Source of the DNA: Spirochaetales bacterium
Lineage (GTDB): Bacteria; Spirochaetota; Spirochaetia; Treponematales; Rectinemataceae
Assembly: GCA_015657395.1 (NCBI GenBank)
Contig: JADLKI010000008.1
Span: forward strand, 282,783-291,484
Length of the DNA: 8,702 nt
Direction of reading: 5' to 3'
The notes under the pieces were generated by a model. It ran no database searches and was not told the origin of the DNA. It saw only the letters and a list, made by a program, of their open reading frames with translations. A program made the translations under genes and the position numbers. This document shows positions 1-8,058 of the stretch, in pieces. Every line of letters starts with the position of its first letter. The stretch's first letter is position 1.

Positions 1-282
1 ATGAATACCATGGATGATAAAGAGATTATTGAATCCATCGAAAATGGCGAATGGAAGACTGTCGCCAATGTCGAGGAAATGAAAAAGAAACTAAGAAAAG
101 CGGCCGCTGAAACTGCTTTGAAGGATTACAGGATCAATGTGAGGATCTCAAAGAGAGACGTCGAAGCATTGAAAACCAAAGCTTTGGAAGAGGGCATACC
201 CTATCAGACCTTGGTAACAAGCATCCTCCACAAATATGTGACGGGAAGATTAAAAGAAACGAATCAAACATCGTACGCTTGA
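1..282 (+). CDS. Ribbon-helix-helix (CopG/BrnA-like) antitoxin, possibly 5'-partial
   Basis: The 93-residue product has a charged N-terminal half (Glu/Lys-rich, residues 1-43) and a C-terminal ribbon-helix-helix core: a beta strand around residues 44-50 (RINVRIS), a first helix at about 51-63, a turn (EEGIPYQT, 63-70) and a second helix to about residue 82. This arrangement, with the GIPYQT-x5-LHKYVTGRL ending, is typical of small antitoxins of type II toxin-antitoxin pairs whose partner is often a BrnT- or RelE-like toxin. Such antitoxins neutralise the toxin through the N-terminal part and bind the operon's operator through the RHH fold. In this family the toxin gene commonly lies just upstream, which here is outside the window; no toxin is seen downstream. 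The ATG falls on base 1, so the true start could lie earlier, and an in-frame ATG at position 10 is an alternative. The ribosome binding site cannot be seen. Family assignment is good; the partner is inferred. Confidence 0.8.
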   Translation: MNTMDDKEIIESIENGEWKTVANVEEMKKKLRKAAAETALKDYRINVRISKRDVEALKTKALEEGIPYQTLVTSILHKYVTGRLKETNQTSYA

Positions 283-318
283 CACTTCGCCTTGAGCCGA
301 TCCGGCGGCTTGCATAAG

Positions 319-336
319 GTTGGCCGCTGGGGCGGC
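319..336 (+). repeat. GC-rich 18-bp repeat, copy 1 (hairpin-forming)
   Basis: GTTGGCCGCTGGGGCGGC occurs here and, with one base changed (G to A in the loop), at 1381-1398. The two copies are in the same orientation, one on each side of the fic gene. The core folds as GCCGC-TGGG-GCGGC (323-336). There is no T-tract on either side, so this copy is not a convincing terminator. The 283-368 stretch around it shows no gene. Confidence 0.6.
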
Positions 337-368
337 GTCCAAATAAAAGCCCTGATAAAGCTTTCATC

Positions 369-397
369 TTGCTGATAGTATCAAATGATACTATAAT
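369..397 (+). promoter_or_regulatory. Sigma70-type promoter of fic
   Basis: A -35-like TTGCTG (369-374) is followed after exactly 17 bp by a perfect -10 hexamer TATAAT (392-397). Transcription would start about 6-7 bases after the -10, at or next to the fic ATG (404). That fits the absence of any Shine-Dalgarno sequence before the ATG and suggests a leaderless mRNA. The whole spacer is occupied by a palindrome, given as a separate entry. Confidence 0.75.
375..394. promoter_or_regulatory. 20-bp palindromic operator inside the fic promoter
   Basis: ATAGTATCAAATGATACTAT is a perfect inverted repeat with 9-bp arms (375-383 and 386-394) and a central AA. It begins one base after the -35 hexamer and ends within the -10 hexamer, so a dimeric protein bound here would block RNA polymerase. 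The regulator is not identified by sequence. The C-terminal winged-helix domain of the Fic protein itself is the obvious candidate for autorepression, and the RHH antitoxin gene upstream is a second. That assignment is inference; the palindrome itself is exact. Confidence 0.75.
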
Positions 398-403
398 ATT
401 TTT

Positions 404-1366
404 ATGAAACCTTCCTATGAAATAACTCAGACTATTCTTGACCTCTATGGCCGAATCAACGAAGCGCTCGGCTTCTGCAAAAGTCTTGTCCTCGTAAAGC
501 CAGAAGCCCATTTGAGAAAAGAAAATAGAATTAAGACTATTCATTCTTCATTAGCCATTGAAGGCAATACGCTCGATATCGAATATGTCACTGCTCTCAT
601 GAATAATGTACATGTCGTTGGGCCTCAGAAAGATATTCTGGAAGTCCAGAATGCCATTGTTGCCTATGATAATCTTCCCGTCTATGATCCCTATTCGATA
701 CAGGACTTCTTGAACGCTCATAGCGTCTTCATGAAAGGCTTGATAGAGAATCCAGGACATTTTCGAACTTCACAGGTCGGTATCCTGAAAGGCCGCGAGG
801 TCGCCCACATTGCACCGAGTCATACCATGGTGCCCGGTCTGATGCAGGATCTTTTTTACTATATTCAGCATGATGCGGATTTGGGCATCATAAAAAGCTG
901 TATCTTCCATTATGAGATGGAATTCATTCATCCCTTTGAAGATGGGAATGGTCGGATGGGGAAATATTGGCAAACACGACTCCTTATGACGAGTAACCCC
1001 ATCTTTGAATTTGTCCCTATTGAAAAAGTGATGAAGGACCACCAGGAAGAGTATTACGATGCATTGGCCCGATCTGACACCTCAGGATCATCAACAGCCT
1101 TCATTGAATTCATGCTTCGGGTCATCAATGCATCCTTAAGGGAAATGATAGAAGAAACAAAAGCGCTCAACATCGATTTCAAAAAAAGGACAACCAATGC
1201 CCTTTCGGTGCTCGAGGGATGGTTTGATAGAAAAGCCTACATGAAAGTCTGCAAAGACATCTCATCTGCGACGGCAAGTCGAGATTTAAGACGATTGCTG
1301 GGCGAACACCGGATAGAAGCTTCCGGGACAGGAAGAATGACACAATATAAAAAAGTACATGACTGA
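404..1366 (+). CDS. Fic family protein, class II (N-terminal inhibitory helix), with C-terminal winged helix
   Basis: Fic enzymes usually transfer AMP from ATP to a hydroxyl side chain of a target protein. The 320-residue product shows the signature at residues 176-187, HPFEDGNGRMGK: the catalytic His176, acidic Asp180, the GNGR anion-binding turn, then Lys187 where the family motif HxFx(D/E)GNGRxxR has its second Arg. The codon is AAA, one base from AGA. An inhibitory motif (S/T)xxxE(G/N) is present near the N-terminus as S49-LAI-E53-G54, which defines the autoinhibited class II; in this class the Glu normally contacts the Arg that is Lys here. Residues about 123-150 look like the target-positioning flap. 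Residues about 255-318 resemble a winged-helix DNA-binding domain (ISSATASRDLRRLLGEHRI), suggesting transcriptional self-control. The ATG at 404 lacks a Shine-Dalgarno but sits at the predicted transcription start. The gene looks more AT-rich than gyrase and dnaA, consistent with acquired DNA. The target is unknown. Confidence 0.93.
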   Translation: MKPSYEITQTILDLYGRINEALGFCKSLVLVKPEAHLRKENRIKTIHSSLAIEGNTLDIEYVTALMNNVHVVGPQKDILEVQNAIVAYDNLPVYDPYSIQDFLNAHSVFMKGLIENPGHFRTSQVGILKGREVAHIAPSHTMVPGLMQDLFYYIQHDADLGIIKSCIFHYEMEFIHPFEDGNGRMGKYWQTRLLMTSNPIFEFVPIEKVMKDHQEEYYDALARSDTSGSSTAFIEFMLRVINASLREMIEETKALNIDFKKRTTNALSVLEGWFDRKAYMKVCKDISSATASRDLRRLLGEHRIEASGTGRMTQYKKVHD

Positions 1367-1369
1367 CAG

Positions 1370-1399
1370 AGCCAATAAAAGTTGGCCGCTGAGGCGGCC
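1370..1399 (-). terminator. Possible minus-strand terminator (downstream of the gyrBA operon)
   Basis: On the - strand, GGCCGC-CTCA-GCGGCC (1399-1384) forms a perfect 6-bp GC stem with a 4-base loop and is followed by AACTTTTATT. It would stop leftward transcripts, presumably from gyrBA, before they run antisense into fic. The T-tract is short and interrupted and the site lies about 280 bases beyond the gyrA stop, so this is a modest candidate. Confidence 0.4.
1381..1398 (+). repeat. GC-rich 18-bp repeat, copy 2 (hairpin-forming)
   Basis: GTTGGCCGCTGAGGCGGC matches the copy at 319-336 at 17 of 18 positions in the same orientation. It starts 15 bases after the fic stop codon. Here the stem is extended to six pairs (GGCCGC/GCGGCC). 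The pair brackets the fic transcription unit, including its promoter. Confidence 0.6.
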
Positions 1400-1400
1400 C

Positions 1401-1423
1401 GCCGCCTCTCCGCAAAAGGCGGC
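1401..1423. repeat. Second GC hairpin downstream of fic
   Basis: GCCGCC (1401-1406) and GGCGGC (1418-1423) pair across an 11-base loop. It directly follows the 18-bp repeat and could compete with it for pairing. No T-tract follows in either direction, so no terminator call is made. Confidence 0.4.
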
Positions 1424-1483
1424 ACCGAGTATAGAACAAGCCTCCGCGGGATTCTTCCTACAGGCGACATGCAGAAACTTGTT

Positions 1484-1510
1484 GAGCGGCCTTCGCTCTT
1501 TTGTTTCTTT
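1484..1510 (+). terminator. Intrinsic terminator for rightward transcripts from fic
   Basis: GAGCG (1484-1488), a 5-base loop GCCTT and CGCTC (1494-1498) are followed directly by TTTTGTTTCTTT (1499-1510). The stem is short, but the T-rich run is long and correctly placed. It would end fic transcription before the parS sites and before the converging gyrA gene. Confidence 0.6.
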
Positions 1511-1528
1511 ACTCAAGACTCAAGGCAT

Positions 1529-1544
1529 TGTTTCACGTGGAACA
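1529..1544 (-). other. parS: parS centromere site 1
   Basis: TGTTTCACGTGGAACA is the reverse complement of TGTTCCACGTGAAACA, the well-known chromosomal parS sequence bound by ParB/Spo0J. All 16 positions agree with the consensus TGTTNCACGTGAAACA when read on the - strand. ParB loads at such sites as a CTP-dependent sliding clamp, spreads, and directs origin segregation with ParA and SMC. The site is intergenic between fic and gyrA, about 6.4 kb from the predicted oriC. No parA or parB gene is in the window. Confidence 0.93.
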
Positions 1545-1575
1545 TTCCTCTCTGCATGCCCTGAGTGCGCCACCA

Positions 1576-1591
1576 TGTTCCACGTGAAACA
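1576..1591 (+). other. parS: parS centromere site 2
   Basis: TGTTCCACGTGAAACA matches the chromosomal parS consensus exactly. It is the inverted copy of the site at 1529-1544, with 47 bp between centres; one flanking base also matches, giving 17-bp inverted arms (1529-1545 and 1575-1591) separated by 29 bp. Together they form a two-site ParB loading zone. Confidence 0.95.
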
Positions 1592-1678
1592 TTTTTGGGG
1601 CGCTCGCGACAGTCGCCAGCAGGCAGCGATACCCAGCAACAGCCTCCGGCGGGCGACAACCTGCAGCGGCGCGCCACT

Positions 1679-4108
1679 CTATTCCTGCTGCTGAATGATC
1701 TTGTCCATGCCGATCACGGAATCGGGCGGCTCAATATTGACGATCCGCACGCCGTGGGCGGCCTTCCCCATCTCGCGGACAGAGGAAACGCTCAGCTTGA
1801 TCGTCTTGCCCGTCGAGGTAATGACCATGACCTCATCTTCCTCGCGTACGGAGACCGCCTTGATCACTTCGCCCGAAGCGTCGTCGGGGGCGTAGATGAT
1901 CTGCCCGTGTGTTCCGCGGGTGTGCGGCGTAAACAGCTCATATTTGACCCGCTTGCCGGAACCGTTCTGCGTGATGATGAGCATCGATTCCTCGCTGTCG
2001 ACCCTGAGCATCGCGGCGAGTTCGTCGTTTTCCTGCAGCGAGATCCCCCGGACGCCCCGCGCGGTGCGCCCCATCTGTCTGACCTGCGATTCTCCCATGC
2101 GCAGCGCGAGTCCCTTGCGGGAGAGGAGTACGACCTCGTCGGAGCCTCCGGTGAGGATGGCCGAGACCAGCCTGTCGCCTTCATCGAGCGAAATGCCGAT
2201 GATGCCGCGCGTCTTGGCGTTGGCAAATTCCCTGGTCGCGACTTTCTTCACAACGCCGTTGAGGGTACCCATCAAGATGAACTCATTTTCGGAAAAATCG
2301 CTGAAATCGACCACCGCCGTAATCTCTTCGTCCTCGGAGATCGCGAGCAGGGAGCGGATATGGCTGCCCCTCGCCTGCCGGCTCGCCTCCGGAATCTCAA
2401 GCGCCTTGAGCCAGTAGGCCTTGCCCCAGCTCGAAATGAAGAGCAGATAGTCGTGCGTGTTCGCAATGAAGAGTTGCTGGATAAAATCATCGTCGAGCAG
2501 CGAGGCGGAGTTCGATCCCTTGCCGCCCCGGCCCTGCGATCTGTACTGACTCACCGGGATGCGCTTGATAAAGCCCTTGTTTGAAATGAGAATGGCCACT
2601 TCCTCGGGTTTTATGAGGTCTTCAAGGTTAATCTGTTCGACCTGGTTCGGCACGATCTCGGTCCGCCGCTCATCGCCGTATTTTTCGGCCAACTCGTGGA
2701 TTTCCTGCTTGATGACATGGTAGATTGCGCCCGGGTTTGCGAGCAGAGACTTCAGATATTCGATTCGCGCCTCAATCTCTTTCAATTCGGCGAGGATTTT
2801 CTCCGTTTCGAGGCTGGTGAGGCGACCGAGGCGCATATCGACGATGGCCTGGGCCTGGGCCTCGCTCAAATCAAAGCGACCGCGCAGGTGTTCCTTCGCC
2901 GTATCGATATTCTTGCTCGATTTAATGATGGCGACCACTTCGTCGATATTCTTCAGGGCAATCACCAGTCCACGCAGTATATGGGCGCGCTCTTCGGCCT
3001 TCTTCAACTCGAACTGTGAGCGGCGAGTAATCACCTCGAAGCGGTGCTGCACAAAATAGACAATGAGCTCTTTCAGATTGAGACACTTCGGCGCGCCGTC
3101 CACCAGCGCGAGACTGATGACGCCAAAGGTGCTCTGCAGCGGCGTATGCGTGAAGAGCTGATTGAGCACGATCTTGGTGATGGCGCCCTTCTTGAGCTCG
3201 AGCACGATGCGGATGCCTTCCCTGTCGCTCTCGTCGCGCAGATCCGATATGCCGTCGATCTCTTTCTCGCGCACCAGCTCGGCAATGCGCGTCACGAGCG
3301 TGGTTTTATTCAGCGCGTAGGGAATTTCGGTGAAGACGAGCTGTTCGCGCCCGCTCTTCATGGTCTCGACAACAAAGCGCCCCCGCACCGTCAGCCGGCC
3401 GCGCCCCGTCTCGTAGGCCTCGCGAATCCCCTGCATTCCGTAGATGATGCCGCCGGTCGGGAAATCGGGGCCCTTTATGTAACTCATCAGTCCGTCAATA
3501 GTGATATCGGGATTATCGATGTAGGCTTCGATCGCCCGGCCGACCTCGCGGAGGTTGTGCGGCGCCATATTGGTCGCCATGCCTACGGCGATGCCGCTCG
3601 AGCCGTTGACGAGCAGGTTGGGTATCGCGGAGGGAAGGACGGCCGGCTCCTTGAGGCTCTCGTCGTAATTGGGCACAAAATCGACAGTCTCTTTGTCGAG
3701 GTCCGTGAGCATCTCTTCGCCGATTTTGGAGAGCTTGGCCTCGGTGTAGCGGCTCGCCGCGGGCGGATCGCCGTCGATGGAGCCAAAGTTCCCCTGTCCC
3801 TGCACAAGCGGATAGCGCAGCGAGAAGTCCTGGGCCATGCGCACGAGCGCGTCGTAGAGCGAGAAATCCCCGTGCGGGTGATATTTGCCCATCGCGTCGC
3901 CCGTGATGCGCGCGCTTTTCTTGGTCGGCGCATTGTTGCGCAGGCCAAGCTCCTCCATGGCATAGAGAAGACGCCTGTGCACCGGCTTGAGCCCGTCCCG
4001 CACATCAGGAAGGGCGCGCGAGACGATGACCGACATCGCGTAGTTGAGGTACGAGGTCTTGACTTCTTCTTCTATCGGAACAGGAATGATATTGCTGGTT
4101 TCCGCCAT
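1679..4108 (-). CDS. gyrA: DNA gyrase subunit A
   Basis: GyrA forms the A2B2 gyrase that introduces negative supercoils using ATP; this subunit cuts and rejoins DNA. The product is 809 residues, normal for the family. The breakage-reunion domain carries the catalytic Tyr121 in AASRYTE (E. coli Tyr122) and Ile173 in [12 protein letters not shown] (E. coli Ile174). A coiled-coil/tower section follows to about residue 490, then the beta-pinwheel C-terminal domain (about 505-809) starting with the GyrA box QGRGGKG (525-531), which marks gyrase rather than topoisomerase IV ParC. The tail is short and lacks a long acidic extension. In the quinolone-resistance region ([15 protein letters not shown]), Phe82 sits where E. 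coli has Ser83, while Asp86 (E. coli Asp87) is kept. The ATG at 4106-4108 is 11 bp after the gyrB stop, and its Shine-Dalgarno overlaps that stop, so it is co-transcribed and probably translationally coupled with gyrB. Confidence 0.98.
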   Translation of the reverse strand: MAETSNIIPVPIEEEVKTSYLNYAMSVIVSRALPDVRDGLKPVHRRLLYAMEELGLRNNAPTKKSARITGDAMGKYHPHGDFSLYDALVRMAQDFSLRYPLVQGQGNFGSIDGDPPAASRYTEAKLSKIGEEMLTDLDKETVDFVPNYDESLKEPAVLPSAIPNLLVNGSSGIAVGMATNMAPHNLREVGRAIEAYIDNPDITIDGLMSYIKGPDFPTGGIIYGMQGIREAYETGRGRLTVRGRFVVETMKSGREQLVFTEIPYALNKTTLVTRIAELVREKEIDGISDLRDESDREGIRIVLELKKGAITKIVLNQLFTHTPLQSTFGVISLALVDGAPKCLNLKELIVYFVQHRFEVITRRSQFELKKAEERAHILRGLVIALKNIDEVVAIIKSSKNIDTAKEHLRGRFDLSEAQAQAIVDMRLGRLTSLETEKILAELKEIEARIEYLKSLLANPGAIYHVIKQEIHELAEKYGDERRTEIVPNQVEQINLEDLIKPEEVAILISNKGFIKRIPVSQYRSQGRGGKGSNSASLLDDDFIQQLFIANTHDYLLFISSWGKAYWLKALEIPEASRQARGSHIRSLLAISEDEEITAVVDFSDFSENEFILMGTLNGVVKKVATREFANAKTRGIIGISLDEGDRLVSAILTGGSDEVVLLSRKGLALRMGESQVRQMGRTARGVRGISLQENDELAAMLRVDSEESMLIITQNGSGKRVKYELFTPHTRGTHGQIIYAPDDASGEVIKAVSVREEDEVMVITSTGKTIKLSVSSVREMGKAAHGVRIVNIEPPDSVIGMDKIIQQQE

Positions 4109-4116
4109 TTAATCTG

Positions 4117-4119
4117 CCT

Positions 4120-4121
<2 letters not shown>
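4117..4121 (-). promoter_or_regulatory. Ribosome binding site of gyrA overlapping the gyrB stop
   Basis: On the - strand the sequence reads TAAAGGCAGATTAAATG: the TAA is the gyrB stop codon, AAAGG is the Shine-Dalgarno, and AGG lies 8 bases before the gyrA ATG. Ribosomes ending gyrB are therefore placed to restart on gyrA, which helps keep the two subunits in equal amounts. Confidence 0.75.
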
Positions 4122-6125
<2,004 letters not shown>

Positions 6126-6168
6126 GTGAAGCGAAGAAGAGTGGAAATTCTGCAGTTCTTTTACCGTC

Positions 6169-6222
6169 TGTGGAAAACTTGTGCATAAGTTGTGGCTATT
6201 CAGTGCATTCCCCTGTGGATAT
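6169..6222 (-). promoter_or_regulatory. DnaA-box cluster near gyrB (upstream of dnaA)
   Basis: Two boxes have their TTATCCACA-type sequence on the - strand: TGTGGAAAA on + at 6169-6177 (one mismatch) and TGTGGATAT at 6214-6222 (one mismatch). A weaker TGTGGCTAT lies at 6191-6199. They may couple gyrBA transcription to DnaA or form one arm of a bipartite origin. Confidence 0.6.
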
Positions 6223-6261
6223 ATACAGTAACTGCTTTTGCTTGCCATACATAGTTACACC

Positions 6262-6316
6262 TTTTATTCATTATTTTTAATTCTTCGTGAAAAAAATATA
6301 GCTATTTAATCAATTT
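6262..6316. other. AT-rich stretch in the gyrB-dnaA intergenic region
   Basis: This stretch is almost entirely A and T, with runs of T on its left and A on its right, and lies between two DnaA-box groups (6169-6222 and 6418-6437). It could be a curved or easily melted segment. No gene is seen in 6037-6465. A 10-bp direct repeat, ACAGCACTTT, occurs just to its right at 6333-6342 and 6383-6392. Confidence 0.4.
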
Positions 6317-6372
6317 CCCGTTTGTTTCCTAAACAGCACTTTAATTTTTCCCAAAAAAGTCCTCTTCCCATC

Positions 6373-6402
6373 TTGCGCACAGACAGCACTTTGGTGTATA
6401 GG
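6373..6402 (+). promoter_or_regulatory. Candidate dnaA promoter
   Basis: TTGCGC (6373-6378) is followed by TGTATA (6395-6400, 16-bp spacing) or TATAGG (6397-6402, 18-bp spacing). Transcription would begin near 6408, placing two DnaA boxes (6418-6437) in the early leader, a position suited to DnaA autorepression. Both hexamers are imperfect. Confidence 0.35.
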
Positions 6403-6417
6403 GGAAACATTGGCCCC

Positions 6418-6437
6418 TGTGGAAAACTTGTGGAAAT
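6418..6437 (-). promoter_or_regulatory. Paired DnaA boxes just upstream of dnaA
   Basis: TGTGGAAAA at 6418-6426 and TGTGGAAAT at 6429-6437 are direct repeats 11 bp apart, about one helical turn, so two DnaA molecules would sit side by side on one face. They lie 29-48 bases before the dnaA ATG. Likely roles are autoregulation of dnaA or the upstream arm of the origin. Confidence 0.65.
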
Positions 6438-6465
6438 AATGTAAAAGACTTGGAGTTTTTGGCAC

Positions 6466-7893
6466 ATGAACGATGGCAATGAGGTGATTTGGCAAAAGGC
6501 ACTCGAGATCGCGAAGGCCCAGGTTCCCGAATCTGAATTCATCATGTGGTTCAGGCTGGCATATCTCGGATTCGACAACGGGACCATCCGTCTGTGCGCG
6601 ACCAATACGTTTCTGCGCGATCAGTTTGTAAGAAAATACAGCCAATTCATGAAAGAAATTATCTCATCCCTGATAGGCATGCCTGCCGAACTGTCGGTGG
6701 AGGCGCAGAATGTATCGAAAACGGCAGTCCTGGCAGGCAGCCCTTCAAGCAGCCCCCCTCCAAAGAGCGAAACGGCCCGGCCCTCCCCACCGGCCACAGA
6801 GGATTTTTCCATCGAAACTGCCTATACAAGCCCGCCGACGCGGACGCACGAGCCGCGCTCCAGCAACCTGCAGTCGCGCTATACCTTTGAGAGCTTTGTG
6901 GTGGGCGAGAACAGCAACTTTGCCTTCAATGCAGCGACGGCAGTCGCCGAGATGCCGGGGACTTCCTACAATCCCCTGCTCATCTATGGCGGTGTGGGCC
7001 TGGGAAAGACACATCTCATGCACGCCATAGGAAACCGAATCCTGGAGCGGCACCCTGAACTGCGCATCATCTGCGTCACCGCGGAAGACTTCACGAATGA
7101 ATTCATCAAGACAATCCACGACCGCACGACGAATGATTTCAAGAACAGGTACCGCAACGTCGATGTGCTGCTCATCGACGACATTCACTTTTTTCAAAGC
7201 AAGCACGGTGTTCAGGAAGAATTGTTCCATACCTTCAACGCACTGTATGACTCGAACAAACAGCTTGTGTTCACCTGCGACAGGCCGGCCACAGAGCTGA
7301 AGGATTTTTCGGAACGCCTCAAAAGCCGTTTCATGATGGGCCTCAAGACCGACCTCACCACGCCCGGCTTTGAAACGCGCGCAGCCATCATCCGAAAGAA
7401 ACTCGATCTCTATAAGCAGAGCTTCAGCGAGGAAGTCATCAATCTCATCGCCAAAAGCATCGAGACCAATGTCCGCGACCTGGATTCGTGCATCAACCAG
7501 ATCATCGCATACGCCGATCTCATCAAGGTCGAACCGACCTACGAGATCGCGCAGAATGTCATCAAACAACTGACAAACGCATTCAGGCCGCCGGTCATCG
7601 ATGTCTCTTCCATTATAAAAACCGTAGCCGACTACTATAAATTGTCCATCTCGGACCTGAAGGGCAAAAAGCGCAGCAAAAATATCGCCCTCGCCCGCCA
7701 GGTCGCCATGTACATCATCCGCGAGACGACCGACTACTCCACCACGGAGATCGGCGCAGAGTTCAACGGGCGCGACCACACGACCGTCATGCATTCATGC
7801 CAAAAGATTGAAGACCTCATCAAGTTCGACTCCCTCTTTGCTTCGGCCGTCAACCGCATCACCCAAGAGTGCAAAGAGCATTCTGTTCCCTGA
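6466..7893 (+). CDS. dnaA: Chromosomal replication initiator protein DnaA
   Basis: DnaA binds its boxes at oriC, assembles in the ATP form and melts the origin. The 475-residue product has all four domains: domain I (about 1-80, beginning IWQKALEIAKAQVPESEFIMWF), a Pro/Ser-rich linker (about 84-135), the AAA+ core and the DNA-binding domain IV. The core shows Walker A GGVGLGKT (175-182), Walker B VLLIDDIHFF with Asp238/Asp239, sensor 1 around FTCDRP, the box VII arginine finger Arg288 in LKSRF, and the sensor 2 Arg337 in NVRDLDSCINQ; here DSC replaces the common EGA/EGS, a mild variant. Domain IV carries TEIGAEFNGRDHTTVMHSCQKI (about 427-448), the signature helix-turn-helix. Start: ATG at 6466 with GGAG at 6452-6455, a rather long 10-base spacing. 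DnaA boxes lie on both sides of the gene. Confidence 0.98.
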   Translation: MNDGNEVIWQKALEIAKAQVPESEFIMWFRLAYLGFDNGTIRLCATNTFLRDQFVRKYSQFMKEIISSLIGMPAELSVEAQNVSKTAVLAGSPSSSPPPKSETARPSPPATEDFSIETAYTSPPTRTHEPRSSNLQSRYTFESFVVGENSNFAFNAATAVAEMPGTSYNPLLIYGGVGLGKTHLMHAIGNRILERHPELRIICVTAEDFTNEFIKTIHDRTTNDFKNRYRNVDVLLIDDIHFFQSKHGVQEELFHTFNALYDSNKQLVFTCDRPATELKDFSERLKSRFMMGLKTDLTTPGFETRAAIIRKKLDLYKQSFSEEVINLIAKSIETNVRDLDSCINQIIAYADLIKVEPTYEIAQNVIKQLTNAFRPPVIDVSSIIKTVADYYKLSISDLKGKKRSKNIALARQVAMYIIRETTDYSTTEIGAEFNGRDHTTVMHSCQKIEDLIKFDSLFASAVNRITQECKEHSVP

Positions 7894-7914
7894 CGCCCAA
7901 GTGTGTTGCAAAGC

Positions 7915-8002
7915 TGTGGAAAACTTTCCCGTCTCTGTGGAAAAGTCTCCGGCCTGTGGAAAACGTGCATTTGCAGGCGAATTTCGCCACAGGTTTTCCA
8001 CA
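7915..8002. promoter_or_regulatory. oriC DnaA-box array
   Basis: TGTGGAAAA occurs at 7915-7923, 7936-7944 and 7955-7963 (boxes on the - strand), and its reverse TTTTCCACA at 7994-8002 (box on the + strand). All four are the same one-mismatch form of TTATCCACA, so this species may favour TTTTCCACA. Start-to-start spacings of 21 and 19 bp are near two helical turns. CTGTGGAAAAC (7954-7964) and GTTTTCCACAG (7993-8003) form an 11-bp inverted pair enclosing a second palindrome, GGCGAA-T-TTCGCC (7976-7988). Confidence 0.85.
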
Positions 8003-8050
8003 GTATTAATTATATATAAATGAAATAATTAAGTGAATTTTCAACATATG
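8003..8050. other. AT-rich candidate DNA unwinding element
   Basis: Immediately after the inverted DnaA box the sequence is nearly pure A/T with many TpA steps (TATTAATTATATATAAATG, then AAATAATTAAG), which melt easily. A poor box-like TTTTCAACA (two mismatches) lies at 8038-8046. Confidence 0.6.
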
Positions 8051-8058
8051 CACTGTGC

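Noticed and set aside
283..1423. Integron cassette array with attC sites behind the antitoxin and fic genes
   Set aside because: Repeated hairpins after each gene suggested it, but no pair of RYYYAAC and GTTRRRY core sites at attC spacing was found, and fic carries its own promoter.
1600..1678. Intrinsic terminator immediately after the gyrA stop
   Set aside because: On the - strand GC-rich partial inverted repeats precede an AAAAA run rather than a T-tract, and no clean stem could be drawn.
1565..2584. Long open frame on the + strand (339 codons)
   Set aside because: It lies antisense inside gyrA, has the composition of a GC-rich shadow frame, and its start falls in the parS region. gyrA on the other strand is unmistakable.
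6745..7794. Minus-strand frame of 349 codons inside dnaA
   Set aside because: It is fully antisense to conserved DnaA domains, with no start signals or recognisable motifs.
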